A DNA stretch of 64,000 nt from an uncultured Flavobacteriales bacterium (GTDB lineage Bacteria; Bacteroidota; Bacteroidia; Flavobacteriales; BACL11). The stretch covers positions 1-64,000 of the forward strand of contig CAJQIZ010000015.1 in the NCBI GenBank assembly GCA_905478555.1, written 5' to 3'. Positions 27,539 through 38,365 of this stretch are shown piece by piece. The notes beneath the pieces are model-generated. The model saw nothing but the letters and a program-made list of their open reading frames with translations, did no database searches and was not told where the DNA came from. Made by a program: the position numbers and the translations under genes. How positions within the stretch are numbered: position 1 is the first letter of the stretch; each line of letters starts with the position of its first letter.

Positions 27539-29773
27539 ATGAGTAAAAAAATTATATTTCTATTTTTAGGACTTTCTTTAAGTCTAAATGTTTTTTCTCA
27601 AAAAGGAACTATCAGAGGTTTTGTATCTGACAAAGAAACTGAGGAACCTATTATGTTTTGCAATGTAAGTATTGAGGGGACTAGTTACGGAACTCAAACA
27701 GACCTAAATGGAATGTACACTTTATCAAAAATACAAAGTGGAGAACATACTTTAGTAGTAACTTATGTAGGTTATAAAAAACTTACTAAAAAAGTGAACC
27801 TAAAAACAGGACAACTACTTACTGTTAAATTAGAATTAGAAAAATCAACTGTCAATATAGATGAAGTAGAGATTTCTGCCGAAAGACAGGAAATGAAAAC
27901 AGATGTAAAAGTAGGATCTATAAAAATTACAAATGAAGATTTAAATTTAGTGCCAACTATTGGAGGAGAAGCGGATTTAGCTCAATACATGCAAATTGTA
28001 CCGGGAGTTATTTTTACTGGAGATCAAGGTGGACAACTTTATATTAGAGGTGGTTCGCCTGTACAAAACAAAGTATTACTAGATGGAATGACTATCTACA
28101 GCCCATTTCACTCTATTGGTTTGTTCTCTGTTTTTGATGCAGACATCATTAAAACTACAGATGTTTATACAGGAGGATTCTCTGCTGAATACGGAGGTAG
28201 AGTTTCTTCTATAATGGATATAAAAACGAAAGAAGGAAATAGAAAGAGAGTACAAGGTAAAATTTCTTCTAACACATTCGGTAGTAAACTTTTATTAGAA
28301 GGGCCGTTTAGCAAAAATAGAAACTCCTCTTTTCTATTCTCCGGGAAAACTTCTTACCTAGATAAAACTTCTAATTTAATTTACAATTTCCCAATGCCAT
28401 ATTCTTACACAGATTTATATGGTAAATTAACTTTTAGGGCAAATAACGGAAGTAAAGCAAATTTTTTCGGATTTAACTTTCAAGATCAAGTAAATTATCA
28501 AGGAGTATCTGACCTTCAATGGACATCTAACGGTATTGGTTCTGATTTTTTGTTGATTCCTGGAAATTCTCCAGTATTAATTGAAGGAAATTTTGCGTAT
28601 TCAGAATATTACATCTCTTTAAAAGAAGGAGACTCTCCTCTAAGAGAAAGTGAAATTTCTGGTGGAAATATGGGATTTGACCTTACCTCATTTCAAACAA
28701 ATGGTAAAACAAAATACGGTTTTGATGTTTACAGCTTCTCAACAAAATATAAAACATATAATTCTGTAAATTCTAAAATTGAACTTAACGAAAATACATC
28801 TGAATTTTCTGCTTATGTAAATTACCAGTACAATGCAGATAAAATAATTTTAGAACCAGGATTTAGAATACAGAAATATACGCTAGGATTTTCACCTGAA
28901 CCTAGATTAGGAATAAAATATTTAGCTACAGATGTATTAAGACTAAAACTATCTACAGGATTATATTCTCAAAATATTATGAGTACAGTTTCTGATAGAG
29001 ATGTTGTAAATTTATTTTATGGATTTTTATCAAGCCCTGCAAACTTACCATTAGATGAAAATGGAGAAGAATATAAAGGTCAGATTCAATTAGCTAGACA
29101 TTTTATTTTAGGAGGGGAGTACGACATCAACCTAAAAATGGATTTACAAATTGAAGGATATATTAAAGATTTTACTCAACTTACAAATATAAACAGATCA
29201 ATGACTTCTAACTACGATAATGAATATGTCGTAGAAAGAGGACTAGCAAAAGGAGTTGACTTTCTTTTGAAATACAAGGGTAAAAGACTTTACATTTGGA
29301 CCGTTTACTCATTAGGAATGGTAAAAAGAACGGAAAGAGAAAATGAATACTTCCCTCATTTTGACAGAAGACATAATGTAAATTTAGTAAGTAGTTATAA
29401 ATTTGGAAATAAAAATAGTTGGAAAGCAGATGCTCGTTGGAATTTAGGATCTGGATTTCCATTTACACAAACAGAAGGTTTTTATGAAAACTTAACTTTT
29501 TCAGATGGAATAAATTCAACATATACATCTACAAACGGAGATTTGGGAGTCGTATATGGAGATCTGAACGAGGGAAGATTACCCTATTATCACAGATTAG
29601 ATATATCTCTTTCTAAAACAATTGAATTTTCTAAAACAACTATTTTAGAAATGACTGTTTCGGTTACTAACGCCTACAACAGAGAAAATATATTCTACTT
29701 TGATAGGATTGAATATAAAAGAGTAAATCAACTTCCTCTACTACCTAGTGGAGGTATAAGTTTAAGATTCTAA
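27539..29773 (+). CDS. TonB-dependent outer-membrane receptor with N-terminal carboxypeptidase-regulatory-like domain
   Basis: I choose the ATG at 27539 (M-S-K-K-I-I-F-L-F-L-G), which gives a 744-residue protein with a clean signal peptide ending near V-F-S-Q. An upstream ATG at 27503 would add 12 residues that spoil it. After the signal come a carboxypeptidase D regulatory-like beta-sandwich (about 20-105, G-x-I-x-G-x-V-x-D-K-E-T), a plug domain (about 125-230, with G-G-S-P-V-Q-N-K-V-L-L-D-G) and a beta-barrel to the C-terminal S-L-R-F. No SusD-like gene follows, so it is not a classical polysaccharide locus. The ligand is unknown. Confidence 0.92.
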   Translation: MSKKIIFLFLGLSLSLNVFSQKGTIRGFVSDKETEEPIMFCNVSIEGTSYGTQTDLNGMYTLSKIQSGEHTLVVTYVGYKKLTKKVNLKTGQLLTVKLELEKSTVNIDEVEISAERQEMKTDVKVGSIKITNEDLNLVPTIGGEADLAQYMQIVPGVIFTGDQGGQLYIRGGSPVQNKVLLDGMTIYSPFHSIGLFSVFDADIIKTTDVYTGGFSAEYGGRVSSIMDIKTKEGNRKRVQGKISSNTFGSKLLLEGPFSKNRNSSFLFSGKTSYLDKTSNLIYNFPMPYSYTDLYGKLTFRANNGSKANFFGFNFQDQVNYQGVSDLQWTSNGIGSDFLLIPGNSPVLIEGNFAYSEYYISLKEGDSPLRESEISGGNMGFDLTSFQTNGKTKYGFDVYSFSTKYKTYNSVNSKIELNENTSEFSAYVNYQYNADKIILEPGFRIQKYTLGFSPEPRLGIKYLATDVLRLKLSTGLYSQNIMSTVSDRDVVNLFYGFLSSPANLPLDENGEEYKGQIQLARHFILGGEYDINLKMDLQIEGYIKDFTQLTNINRSMTSNYDNEYVVERGLAKGVDFLLKYKGKRLYIWTVYSLGMVKRTERENEYFPHFDRRHNVNLVSSYKFGNKNSWKADARWNLGSGFPFTQTEGFYENLTFSDGINSTYTSTNGDLGVVYGDLNEGRLPYYHRLDISLSKTIEFSKTTILEMTVSVTNAYNRENIFYFDRIEYKRVNQLPLLPSGGISLRF

Positions 29774-29838
29774 AAACAACTTCTTAAAAAAAATATGGTT
29801 TAATAGCAAAATGATATAATAAGCAGAAGTATTTTGCT

Positions 29839-29846
29839 TAATTTTG
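29839..29846 (+). promoter_or_regulatory. Bacteroidota -7-like element, pyrG-yidC
   Basis: TAATTTTG matches TAnnTTTG and lies 25 bases before the pyrG start. It is followed by GCACAC, as at the purB promoter (35176-35189). No -33 TTG is clear. Confidence 0.5.
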
Positions 29847-29856
29847 CACACCGTAA

Positions 29857-31485
<1,629 letters not shown>

Positions 31486-31491
31486 AAAACA

Positions 31492-33270
31492 ATGAAACAG
31501 AATGACAAAAGTTCATTTACGGGACTGATTTTAATGGCAGCTATTTTAATTATTTTTAATGTATTTGTGTTTAACAATGCGGAAGAAATATCTGAAAATG
31601 AAAACACAGAAACAATTCATAATTCTGAAAACAGTAATACTGTAACAGAAACTACTATCTCAAATAGCACTGAAGAATCTATTGAAACTACTGAAACTCT
31701 TGTAGAACAAGATTATATTTTAGAAAATGATAAGATAAAACTTATCTTCAGTAATAAAAAAGGAGAAATAAAATCCGCAATTGTAAAAGGATTTTACACT
31801 TATGATGAGTACAGAAAAAATTTAGATGACAACAGCTACCAAAGTAAAGATGTTGAAATATTTAACAATAAAAATTCTGACTTCACCATTACAGCAGATA
31901 GAGGAATATCCACTAATGAATTCTTTTCTGTATCTGAAAACAACAACTCAATTACCTTCAGAAAGGATTATGAAAATAATGCCTTTATAGAATATACATA
32001 CACCTTAGAAGATAATACAAACTTTGCAGATTTTACTATAAATTCAGAGGGTATAAATAACCCAGAATTAGTTTGGACTATAGCTACACCACAAACTGAA
32101 AAATCAAAAGACAATCAGAAAGAATACACTGGGTTTTACTACCAAGAAAGCTATTCTAAAGATGTAGACTATACTTGGGATAATGATAAATTTGAAGTAA
32201 ATGCTTTTAATACAGAATTAAGTTGGATTGCATTTAAACAACAATTCTTCAGTACTATAATTACATCAAAAAAAAATAATTTCAATAACAATACCGAATT
32301 TCAGATAAATGTTAATGAAGAGGATGAATACATAAAAACACTTTCTTTAAGAACAGAGTTAGAAGAAGGAGAGAACAACTACAGTATCTATTTTGGAGAC
32401 AATGACTATAATAAATTAAAAAGTTATAATACCGAATTAGAGAACATAATCCCACTTGGATGGGGAATATTTGGATGGGTAAATAGAGTAATAATAATTA
32501 ACATTTTTGACTTTCTTCAAAATACTTCTGGAATTTCTAGTTTCGGATTAATTATTCTATTATTAACATTAATCATTAAAATATCTCTTGCTCCATTTAC
32601 ATATAAATCTTATTTATCTCAAGCAAAAATGAAGGTATTGAAACCTGAAATTGATAAGATTACAGAAAAACATAAAGAGAAAGACCCAATGAAGTCTCAG
32701 AAGGAAACAATGGGATTATACCGAAAGGCAGGAGTAAACCCTATGGGGGGGTGCTTACCTATGCTATTTCAGTTTCCTATATTAATTGCAATGTTTAGAT
32801 TCTTCCCAGCATCAATGGACTTAAGGCAAAACGCTTTCCTTTGGGCGGATGATTTATCTGCTTTCGATTCTGTTTACGACCTAGGTTTTAATATTCCAAT
32901 GTATGGAGATCATATTAGTTTATTTACTTTACTGATGACGGTTTCTACACTTATTTACACGCATATGAATAGTCAAATGACTACAAACCAAATGCCTGGA
33001 ATGAAATGGATGATGTATTTAATGCCAATTATGTTCTTAGGGTTCTTCAATAATTATGCCTCTGCATTATCTTATTACTATTTCCTAGCCAATGTATTTA
33101 CATTTAGTCAGATGTACTTTATGAGAAAATTTGTAGATGACAATGCTTTACTTGCACAAATTGAAGCCAACAAAAAGAAACCGGCTAAGAAAAAATCTAA
33201 ATTCCAAAAGAAGTTAGAAGAAATGCAAAAAAATCAAGAGAAAAATATTAAGAACAAAAAGAAAAAATAA
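31492..33270 (+). CDS. yidC: Membrane protein insertase YidC
   Basis: Inserts and folds inner-membrane proteins, alone or with SecYEG. The 592 residues have the Gram-negative architecture: helix TM1 (about 8-24), a Glu/Asn/Thr-rich linker, a large periplasmic beta-sandwich (about 65-320) and the conserved five-helix core (about 350-555) with G-V-N-P-M-G-G-C-L-P-M-L-F-Q-F-P. The C-terminal tail is very lysine-rich, as needed for ribosome contact in Bacteroidota. The last base of its stop codon is the first base of the next gene's ATG (33270). Confidence 0.96.
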   Translation: MKQNDKSSFTGLILMAAILIIFNVFVFNNAEEISENENTETIHNSENSNTVTETTISNSTEESIETTETLVEQDYILENDKIKLIFSNKKGEIKSAIVKGFYTYDEYRKNLDDNSYQSKDVEIFNNKNSDFTITADRGISTNEFFSVSENNNSITFRKDYENNAFIEYTYTLEDNTNFADFTINSEGINNPELVWTIATPQTEKSKDNQKEYTGFYYQESYSKDVDYTWDNDKFEVNAFNTELSWIAFKQQFFSTIITSKKNNFNNNTEFQINVNEEDEYIKTLSLRTELEEGENNYSIYFGDNDYNKLKSYNTELENIIPLGWGIFGWVNRVIIINIFDFLQNTSGISSFGLIILLLTLIIKISLAPFTYKSYLSQAKMKVLKPEIDKITEKHKEKDPMKSQKETMGLYRKAGVNPMGGCLPMLFQFPILIAMFRFFPASMDLRQNAFLWADDLSAFDSVYDLGFNIPMYGDHISLFTLLMTVSTLIYTHMNSQMTTNQMPGMKWMMYLMPIMFLGFFNNYASALSYYYFLANVFTFSQMYFMRKFVDDNALLAQIEANKKKPAKKKSKFQKKLEEMQKNQEKNIKNKKKK

Positions 33271-33716
33271 TGAGACGATTACTATTTATAGTATTGCTGT
33301 TTTCTATTTCCTCTTGTGCAACATTTAAAAATAAATCAAATATTTTTTCATTTTCAGAATCAAAAGATCTAATTGTTTCTTTACAAAGAGGAGCTTGTTA
33401 TGGCACCTGTCCAATTTATAAAATTGAAGTTTATAGTGATGGTAGTGGTCTTTATACCGGAACACAATTTGTTGAAAATATAGGCATTAGAATATTTAAT
33501 CTATCTGAAACTCAGATAAACTTAATTTTAACACAAGCTGAATCAATTAAATTTGAGAAAATGAAAGAGGAATACAGTGAACCTATTAGTGACTTACCGA
33601 CAACATTTATACAAATTAAAGACAAAAGAATAAGAGATCATATTGGAGCTCCAGAAGCTCTAAAAAATTTAGAGAACCTAATTGATCAACTATATCAAAA
33701 AGCAATTAAGGAGTAA
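33270..33716 (+). CDS. DUF6438 lipoprotein
   Basis: A 148-residue lipoprotein: the leader M-R-R-L-L-F-I-V-L-L-F-S-I-S-S-C ends in a lipobox cysteine at residue 16. The mature part contains the DUF6438 hallmark G-A-C-Y-G-T-C-P-I-Y-K-I-E-V-Y-S-D-G, with two cysteines that probably form a disulfide or metal site. Its function is unknown. It overlaps yidC by one base (TAATG) and is therefore translationally coupled to it. Confidence 0.82.
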   Translation: MRRLLFIVLLFSISSCATFKNKSNIFSFSESKDLIVSLQRGACYGTCPIYKIEVYSDGSGLYTGTQFVENIGIRIFNLSETQINLILTQAESIKFEKMKEEYSEPISDLPTTFIQIKDKRIRDHIGAPEALKNLENLIDQLYQKAIKE

Positions 33717-33780
33717 GATACTTATAATATCAAAAAAATGTTGTATTCTTACAAAAAGTAAATAAATAAAAAATAATATT

Positions 33781-33879
33781 ATGGGAAAAGGACAAGATTC
33801 AAAAAAAAACGTAAAGAAAGTAGCTACTAAAACAGCAAAAGAAAAGAAAGCAGAAAAGAGACTAAAAAAAGCTAAATAA
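33781..33879 (+). CDS. Tiny lysine-rich protein, 32 residues
   Basis: An ATG at 33781 begins a 32-residue peptide, M-G-K-G-Q-D-S-K-K-N then a Lys/Ala/Glu-rich helix ending K-K-A-K. Nearly half of the residues are lysine. I recall short basic proteins with an M-G-K-G-Q start in Flavobacteriales, but cannot name a function. The composition suggests nucleic-acid or ribosome binding. It lies 64 bases after the DUF6438 gene and ends 6 bases before the convergent mqnA stop. Confidence 0.55.
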   Translation: MGKGQDSKKNVKKVATKTAKEKKAEKRLKKAK

Positions 33880-33900
33880 CGATTTTCACTGCTTATTTAG
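33872..33900 (-). terminator. Possible terminator of mqnA, nested in coding ends
   Basis: CTAAATAA (33872-33879) can pair with TTATTTAG (33893-33900) across a 13-base loop. On the minus strand the stem is followed by a T7 run (33870-33864). The 5' arm lies in the last codons of mqnA and the 3' arm and T-run lie inside the lysine codons of the tiny plus-strand gene. The AT-rich stem is weak. Confidence 0.35.
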
Positions 33901-34641
33901 AGTTACCTCCCTCAAAAAAAGATCCATCCCTCTTCTTTTCTCGGAATCCAAATTATAAGAAATTTTATGGTTTAAATACTCTACTGGATTTAAACAGTGA
34001 GGATAATTTATTGATTCCTTTTCAATAGCTTTAACCCTATTTTTAACTCCTGTTTTTAAAGATGCATTAAACTCAGAAATAAAATCGTCTTCAATTTTTT
34101 TGTTCGAGACCCAACAAGCAAACACAAAAGGAAGTCCTGTCATTTCGTTCCAACTTTCAGATAAGTCGAACACAAATTTATAATTCCCATTTGCAGAAAA
34201 AGCCCTATCTCCTATTATCAGTGCGGCTGTTTTTCCTTCTACCTTATTTTCAAACCCTTCAGAAGAAGAAATAAATTTAGGAGAAACATTCCAATGTTCT
34301 CTGCATAATATTTTCAAAAGTTCTACTGAAGTTCGGGATTGGTAATCTAAATATATTTCTTCTATTTCCAATAAAGGAACATCAGAATACAAACAAACTG
34401 TATCTACTTTTCCTTTAGCACCTATGCAAAAACTGGATATAATAGTAAACTGAGGGTTCTCCTTTAAAACTACAATAGGAACTAATGCAATGTCTACTTT
34501 ATTTTCAATTAGTTTTTGAGCACAAACAGAAGGGTAATCTAAACTAAGTTCTATTTTATCTCCCAAATCGGACTGATTTATTCCATAGATAAATGGAATT
34601 GTATTTAAGTAAGAAACGGCAGATATTTTGTATTTTATCAT
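33886..34641 (-). CDS. mqnA: Chorismate dehydratase MqnA (menaquinone, futalosine pathway)
   Basis: MqnA removes water from chorismate to give 3-enolpyruvyl-benzoate, the entry to the futalosine route. The 251 residues have the MqnA/MqnD periplasmic-binding-protein-like fold: S-A-V-S-Y-L-N-T-I-P-F near 8-18, D-Y-P-S-V-C-A-Q-K-L near 34-43, D-I-A-L-V-P-I near 51-57 and S-R-T-S-V-E-L-L near 104. It could be MqnD instead, but S-Y-L-N-T-x-P favours MqnA. Its ATG overlaps the stop of the upstream DUF456 gene by 4 bases (ATGA). Confidence 0.9.
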   Translation of the reverse strand: MIKYKISAVSYLNTIPFIYGINQSDLGDKIELSLDYPSVCAQKLIENKVDIALVPIVVLKENPQFTIISSFCIGAKGKVDTVCLYSDVPLLEIEEIYLDYQSRTSVELLKILCREHWNVSPKFISSSEGFENKVEGKTAALIIGDRAFSANGNYKFVFDLSESWNEMTGLPFVFACWVSNKKIEDDFISEFNASLKTGVKNRVKAIEKESINYPHCLNPVEYLNHKISYNLDSEKRRGMDLFLREVTLNKQ

Positions 34642-35120
34642 AAAGAAGGAAATGTTTGAAAAATAATATATATAATATATAAACTAACAGATAATTTCAA
34701 CATTGTACCTACCAAAAAACCAGCAATCGTTCCTAAGGCAATTTTAATGGAGGTACCTACATCCATATTCTCCATTTTAGAACCAACAAAAGCACCAAAG
34801 AAAGGACCAATAATTATACCTATTATTGGTATGAAGATAATTCCTAAAATTAAACCAATAACAGACCCTCTCACCGCTAATTTTCCACCACCAAATTTTT
34901 TCACTCCATAAATCTGAACCCATAAATCTAACACAGTAACAGCAACTACTACAAAAGCCATTAACCATAAAAAGTTTTCATCTTCTACTTGATGAATATA
35001 AAAATTAGAAACTAATAAACCAAGAAATGAAATAGTAGGACCAGGAATTACAGGAGTAAAACTCCCAATTACACCTATAATTAGAAGAAATAAAACAATA
35101 CATATTAATAGTAATTCCAT
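34638..35120 (-). CDS. DUF456 membrane protein
   Basis: A 160-residue protein with four or five hydrophobic helices. The N-terminal helix and loop (I-V-L-F-L-L-I-I-G-V-I-G-S-F-T-P-V-I-P-G-P) and the glycine-rich G-P-F-F-G-A-F-V-G-S-K segment near 106-116 define DUF456. The family has no established function. It overlaps mqnA by 4 bases, so the two are translationally coupled, and it has a good promoter at 35125-35153. Confidence 0.88.
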   Translation of the reverse strand: MELLLICIVLFLLIIGVIGSFTPVIPGPTISFLGLLVSNFYIHQVEDENFLWLMAFVVVAVTVLDLWVQIYGVKKFGGGKLAVRGSVIGLILGIIFIPIIGIIIGPFFGAFVGSKMENMDVGTSIKIALGTIAGFLVGTMLKLSVSLYIIYIIFQTFPSL

Positions 35121-35124
35121 AAAT

Positions 35125-35153
35125 CAAAAGTAATAAATAACATTACAATACAA
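35125..35153 (-). promoter_or_regulatory. Complete Bacteroidota-type promoter for DUF456-mqnA
   Basis: Minus-strand TACTTTTG (35132-35125) matches the -7 consensus TAnnTTTG, and a TTG (35153-35151) lies 18 bases upstream at the -33 position. The DUF456 ATG begins 5 bases beyond the -7 box, so the leader is extremely short. Confidence 0.55.
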
Positions 35154-35167
35154 CAATCTTCTTATTC

Positions 35168-35183
35168 TAATTTTGTAATTTTG
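35168..35183 (+). promoter_or_regulatory. Two tandem -7-like elements, purB
   Basis: TAATTTTG occurs twice back to back (35168-35175 and 35176-35183). Both match TAnnTTTG and would place transcription starts 8 bases apart, leaving a leader of about 20-30 bases before purB. No clear -33 TTG. Confidence 0.45.
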
Positions 35184-35208
35184 CACACTTATTTTTAAAC
35201 CAACTAAC

Positions 35209-36552
35209 ATGTCATTAAACGCACTAACAGCAATATCTCCAATTGACGGAAGATATACTTCTAAAACAGAAAAACTACAACAATACTTTTCTGAATCTGC
35301 ATTAATAAAATACAGAATTCAAGTAGAGGTAGAATACTTTATTAGTTTGTGCGAATTACCACTTGCTCAATTAAAAAATTTCCCAACAGATAAGTTTCAG
35401 GACTTAAGAAATCTATATCAAAACTTCTCTATTGATTCAGCAAAAAGAATTAAAGACATTGAAAGTGTAACAAATCATGATGTAAAGGCAGTAGAATACT
35501 TAATAAAAGAAGAATTTGATAAGTTGGGACTATCTAAATACAAAGAGTTTATTCATTTCGGACTTACATCTCAGGACATCAATAATACAGCAGTTCCCCT
35601 TTCTATAAAAGACGCATTTACAGATGTTTTCTTTCCTGAACTAACTTCCGTTTTAGATAAATTAAAACAACTTTCAACAGACTGGGAAGAAATACCAATG
35701 CTTGCAAGAACACACGGACAAGCAGCTTCACCTACAAAATTAGGAAAAGAATTTTTTGTATTTGTAGAAAGAATAGAAAATCAAATTAATTTAATGACTA
35801 ACATTCCTTTTTCTGCAAAATTTGGTGGAGCAACAGGTAATTTTAACGCACACCATGTTGCTTACCCAAATCAGGATTGGAAAAGATTTGCAAATAATTT
35901 TGTGGAACGAAATTTAGGATTAATTAGACAACAAACTACAACCCAAATAGAACACTACGATAATTTATCAGCACTTATGGATTGTATTAAAAGAATCAAT
36001 AATATCCTAATTGATTTATCTAGAGATATTTGGACTTATGTAAGCATGGATTATTTCAAACAATCTATAAAAAAAGGAGAAGTTGGATCTTCTGCCATGC
36101 CACATAAAGTAAACCCTATTGATTTTGAGAATGCAGAAGGTAATTTAGGAATGGGAAATGCTATTTATGAATTTTTATCAGGGAAATTACCAATTTCCAG
36201 ACTACAAAGAGACCTTACAGATTCAACAGTATTAAGAAATATTGGAGTTCCATTTTCTCATAATTTAATTGCATTTTCTTCTTTAAACAAAGGACTAGGG
36301 AAATTAGTGCTAAATGAAGAGAAACTAATTAAAGATTTGGATAATAATTGGGCCGTATGTGCAGAAGCAATTCAAACTATATTAAGAAGAGAATCCTATC
36401 CAAATCCGTATGAAGCACTAAAGGATTTAACTAGAACAAACTCTGTAATAAATAAAGAAAGTTTATCTGAGTTTATAAGTGGACTAGAGGTTAGTAATGA
36501 AATAAAAGAAGAGTTAAGACAAATTAGTCCTTTTAACTACACCGGTATTTAG
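35209..36552 (+). CDS. purB: Adenylosuccinate lyase
   Basis: Acts twice in purine synthesis, splitting SAICAR and adenylosuccinate to release fumarate. The 447 residues belong to the fumarase/aspartase superfamily. Visible signatures are S-P-I-D-G-R-Y near 10-16, T-S-Q-D-I-N-N-T near 124, R-T-H-G-Q-A-A-S-P-T near 167 (catalytic His) and G-S-S-A-M-P-H-K-V-N-P-I-D near 297-309 (catalytic Ser loop). It is a single gene whose stop overlaps that of the convergent gene to its right by 3 bases. Confidence 0.97.
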   Translation: MSLNALTAISPIDGRYTSKTEKLQQYFSESALIKYRIQVEVEYFISLCELPLAQLKNFPTDKFQDLRNLYQNFSIDSAKRIKDIESVTNHDVKAVEYLIKEEFDKLGLSKYKEFIHFGLTSQDINNTAVPLSIKDAFTDVFFPELTSVLDKLKQLSTDWEEIPMLARTHGQAASPTKLGKEFFVFVERIENQINLMTNIPFSAKFGGATGNFNAHHVAYPNQDWKRFANNFVERNLGLIRQQTTTQIEHYDNLSALMDCIKRINNILIDLSRDIWTYVSMDYFKQSIKKGEVGSSAMPHKVNPIDFENAEGNLGMGNAIYEFLSGKLPISRLQRDLTDSTVLRNIGVPFSHNLIAFSSLNKGLGKLVLNEEKLIKDLDNNWAVCAEAIQTILRRESYPNPYEALKDLTRTNSVINKESLSEFISGLEVSNEIKEELRQISPFNYTGI

Positions 36553-37100
36553 GAAGTTACTCTACAGTTTTCTAGAAACTCCTCCCAATTCCAAATAAAA
36601 TGACTAAGGTATTTTCTTAATTCATTAAACAAAACAGGATTGGGTTCATTTCTTCTTTTAAGTAACTCAGATTGGCATTCATTAATTTTATATTTATCGA
36701 AAACCGCAACCGCCATAGTCTCTATAGGATCTATTTGTTTTGCTAAAATATCATTAAAGTAAGTCTCATAATTTAAAAACAAATCCATTGATATTTCATT
36801 ATCATCATCTAAATAAGGGAGAAGATTATCAATAACATTACTTCTTAACTCTACGGACTGTTCCTCCTCAAATTTTGTAGAAAGTAAATGTAAATTAGCT
36901 GCAAAAACAATCAGACGAAACCATTTCACATCTTCATCTTTAATGTTAGGACTTTTATCTAAGTTATTATTCTTATTTAAAAAAGTTTGTATCTCAGGAA
37001 AACCGTCATTCACTACTTTATTTAAAGCAATAGAAAAAATATTCGCAGTATCTTTTACTGTGATTTTTTCTTTTTTTGATATTCCGAAAAACTTTAACAT
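36549..37100 (-). CDS. Conserved protein of unknown function
   Basis: A 183-residue soluble protein without signal peptide or membrane segment. It starts M-L-K-F-F-G-I-S-K-K-E-K, is rich in Asn, Asp, Glu and Leu, and looks all-helical, with an aromatic C-terminal segment (F-I-W-N-W-E-E-F-L). I recognise no family or catalytic motif. It lies 2 bases downstream of the L-2-hydroxyglutarate oxidase gene and is probably co-transcribed with it. Its stop codon overlaps the purB stop from the opposite strand. Confidence 0.7.
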   Translation of the reverse strand: MLKFFGISKKEKITVKDTANIFSIALNKVVNDGFPEIQTFLNKNNNLDKSPNIKDEDVKWFRLIVFAANLHLLSTKFEEEQSVELRSNVIDNLLPYLDDDNEISMDLFLNYETYFNDILAKQIDPIETMAVAVFDKYKINECQSELLKRRNEPNPVLFNELRKYLSHFIWNWEEFLENCRVTS

Positions 37101-37102
37101 TT

Positions 37103-38305
37103 TTATTTTTTTAATTTAAAACTTCTTGAAGCATGTTTAACTATTTCATCCGCTATAGACAAACAAGCAGTAGCTGCAGGAGAAGGAGCATTTAAGACAT
37201 GTATATTTCTATCATTTTCAACAATTTTAAAGTCATCAATTACCTCTCCATCATTACCTAAAGCCATAGCTCTCACCCCAGATCTACCTACTTTAATATC
37301 GCTCATTTTTATAGAAGGAAGCATTTTATTTAATTCTTTCAAAAATAATCTTTTTGAGAACGCCCTCCTGTATTCATTAAGTCCGAATCTCCAATGATTT
37401 ATGAACAATTTCCAAGTACCCGAAAATGTAAGAGCATCTAAGGTGTCAATAAGGTTAAAATCAGTCTTACCATAACCCTCCCTTTTAAAGGTAAATACTG
37501 CATTCGGACCACACTCAATTCTACCATCAGTCATACGAGTAAAATGAACTCCTAGAAACGGAAATTCCGGATTAGGAACTGGGTATATCAGATTATTTAT
37601 CTTATTTTTAGCATGATCTTCTAAGTCATAATAGTCTCCTCTAAACCCAACAATTTTCATCTTCAATTTCATCTTATCCTTTTTTGCTAATCGGTCAGAG
37701 AATAAGCCTCCACAGAATACAGAATGAGAAGATTTAATATTTCCTTTTGAGGTTTTTAAAATCTCGTTTTCAACAGAAATAAGTTCACAATCTGTTAAAA
37801 TAGTACTATTAGGGTTAATTTGTTTTATTAATTCTGCTAATTTATTAGTAACTCCTTTATAGTCAATAATCCCTGCTTCCGGAACCCATAACGCCTCTAC
37901 TCCTTCAGCAAAAGGTTCTATCACCTTCACCTTTTTCATGTCAATTATCTCTAAACCCTTTAGCCGATTTTTTTCGCCATTCTCTTTTAAAAACGGAAGT
38001 CTATCTTGTTCTATTTTATTGGTAGCAAGTACTATTTTCCCACAAACATCATGGTCAATATTATACTTTACTGCAAAATCAACTAATTGTTTTCTTCCTT
38101 CTACACAATTATTTGCACGAAAAGATCCTGGTTTATAGTACAAGCCGGAATGGATTACACCTGAATTTCTACCTGTTTGATGAAAAGCTAATTCCTTTTC
38201 TTTCTCAATAACTATTATATTTAGTTTCGGATAGATTAATTGCAGTTTATAAGCAGAAGCAAGTCCTACAATACCACCACCAATTACCGAAATATCGTAT
38301 TTCAT
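37103..38305 (-). CDS. lhgO: L-2-hydroxyglutarate oxidase
   Basis: FAD-dependent oxidase that converts L-2-hydroxyglutarate to 2-oxoglutarate. The FAD-binding motif (I-S-V-I-G-G-G-I-V-G-L-A-S-A-Y) lies at the N-terminus, followed by the family hallmark H-Q-T-G-R-N-S-G-V-I-H-S-G-L-Y-Y. The length of about 400 is normal. I favour the ATG at 38305 (M-K-Y-D-I), since an earlier one at 38314 (adding M-N-N) falls at the predicted transcription start. A complete promoter lies at 38319-38348. The enzyme may remove a by-product of the TCA cycle. Confidence 0.93.
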   Translation of the reverse strand: MKYDISVIGGGIVGLASAYKLQLIYPKLNIIVIEKEKELAFHQTGRNSGVIHSGLYYKPGSFRANNCVEGRKQLVDFAVKYNIDHDVCGKIVLATNKIEQDRLPFLKENGEKNRLKGLEIIDMKKVKVIEPFAEGVEALWVPEAGIIDYKGVTNKLAELIKQINPNSTILTDCELISVENEILKTSKGNIKSSHSVFCGGLFSDRLAKKDKMKLKMKIVGFRGDYYDLEDHAKNKINNLIYPVPNPEFPFLGVHFTRMTDGRIECGPNAVFTFKREGYGKTDFNLIDTLDALTFSGTWKLFINHWRFGLNEYRRAFSKRLFLKELNKMLPSIKMSDIKVGRSGVRAMALGNDGEVIDDFKIVENDRNIHVLNAPSPAATACLSIADEIVKHASRSFKLKK

Positions 38306-38318
38306 ATTATTCACAATG

Positions 38319-38348
38319 CAAAATTAGAAATATACATCTATTTAGCAA
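38319..38348 (-). promoter_or_regulatory. Complete Bacteroidota-type promoter for lhgO
   Basis: Minus-strand TAATTTTG (38326-38319) with TTG at 38348-38346, separated by 19 bases, matches the -33/-7 consensus. The predicted start of transcription is close to 38314, so the downstream ATG at 38305 is the likelier start codon. Confidence 0.6.
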
Positions 38349-38365
38349 GAAAAAACAAAGAATTA

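Noticed and set aside
34777-34968. Minus-strand 63-residue frame rich in Trp/Cys inside the DUF456 gene
   Set aside because: It is an alternative frame of a well-supported membrane protein and has no start signal or homology.
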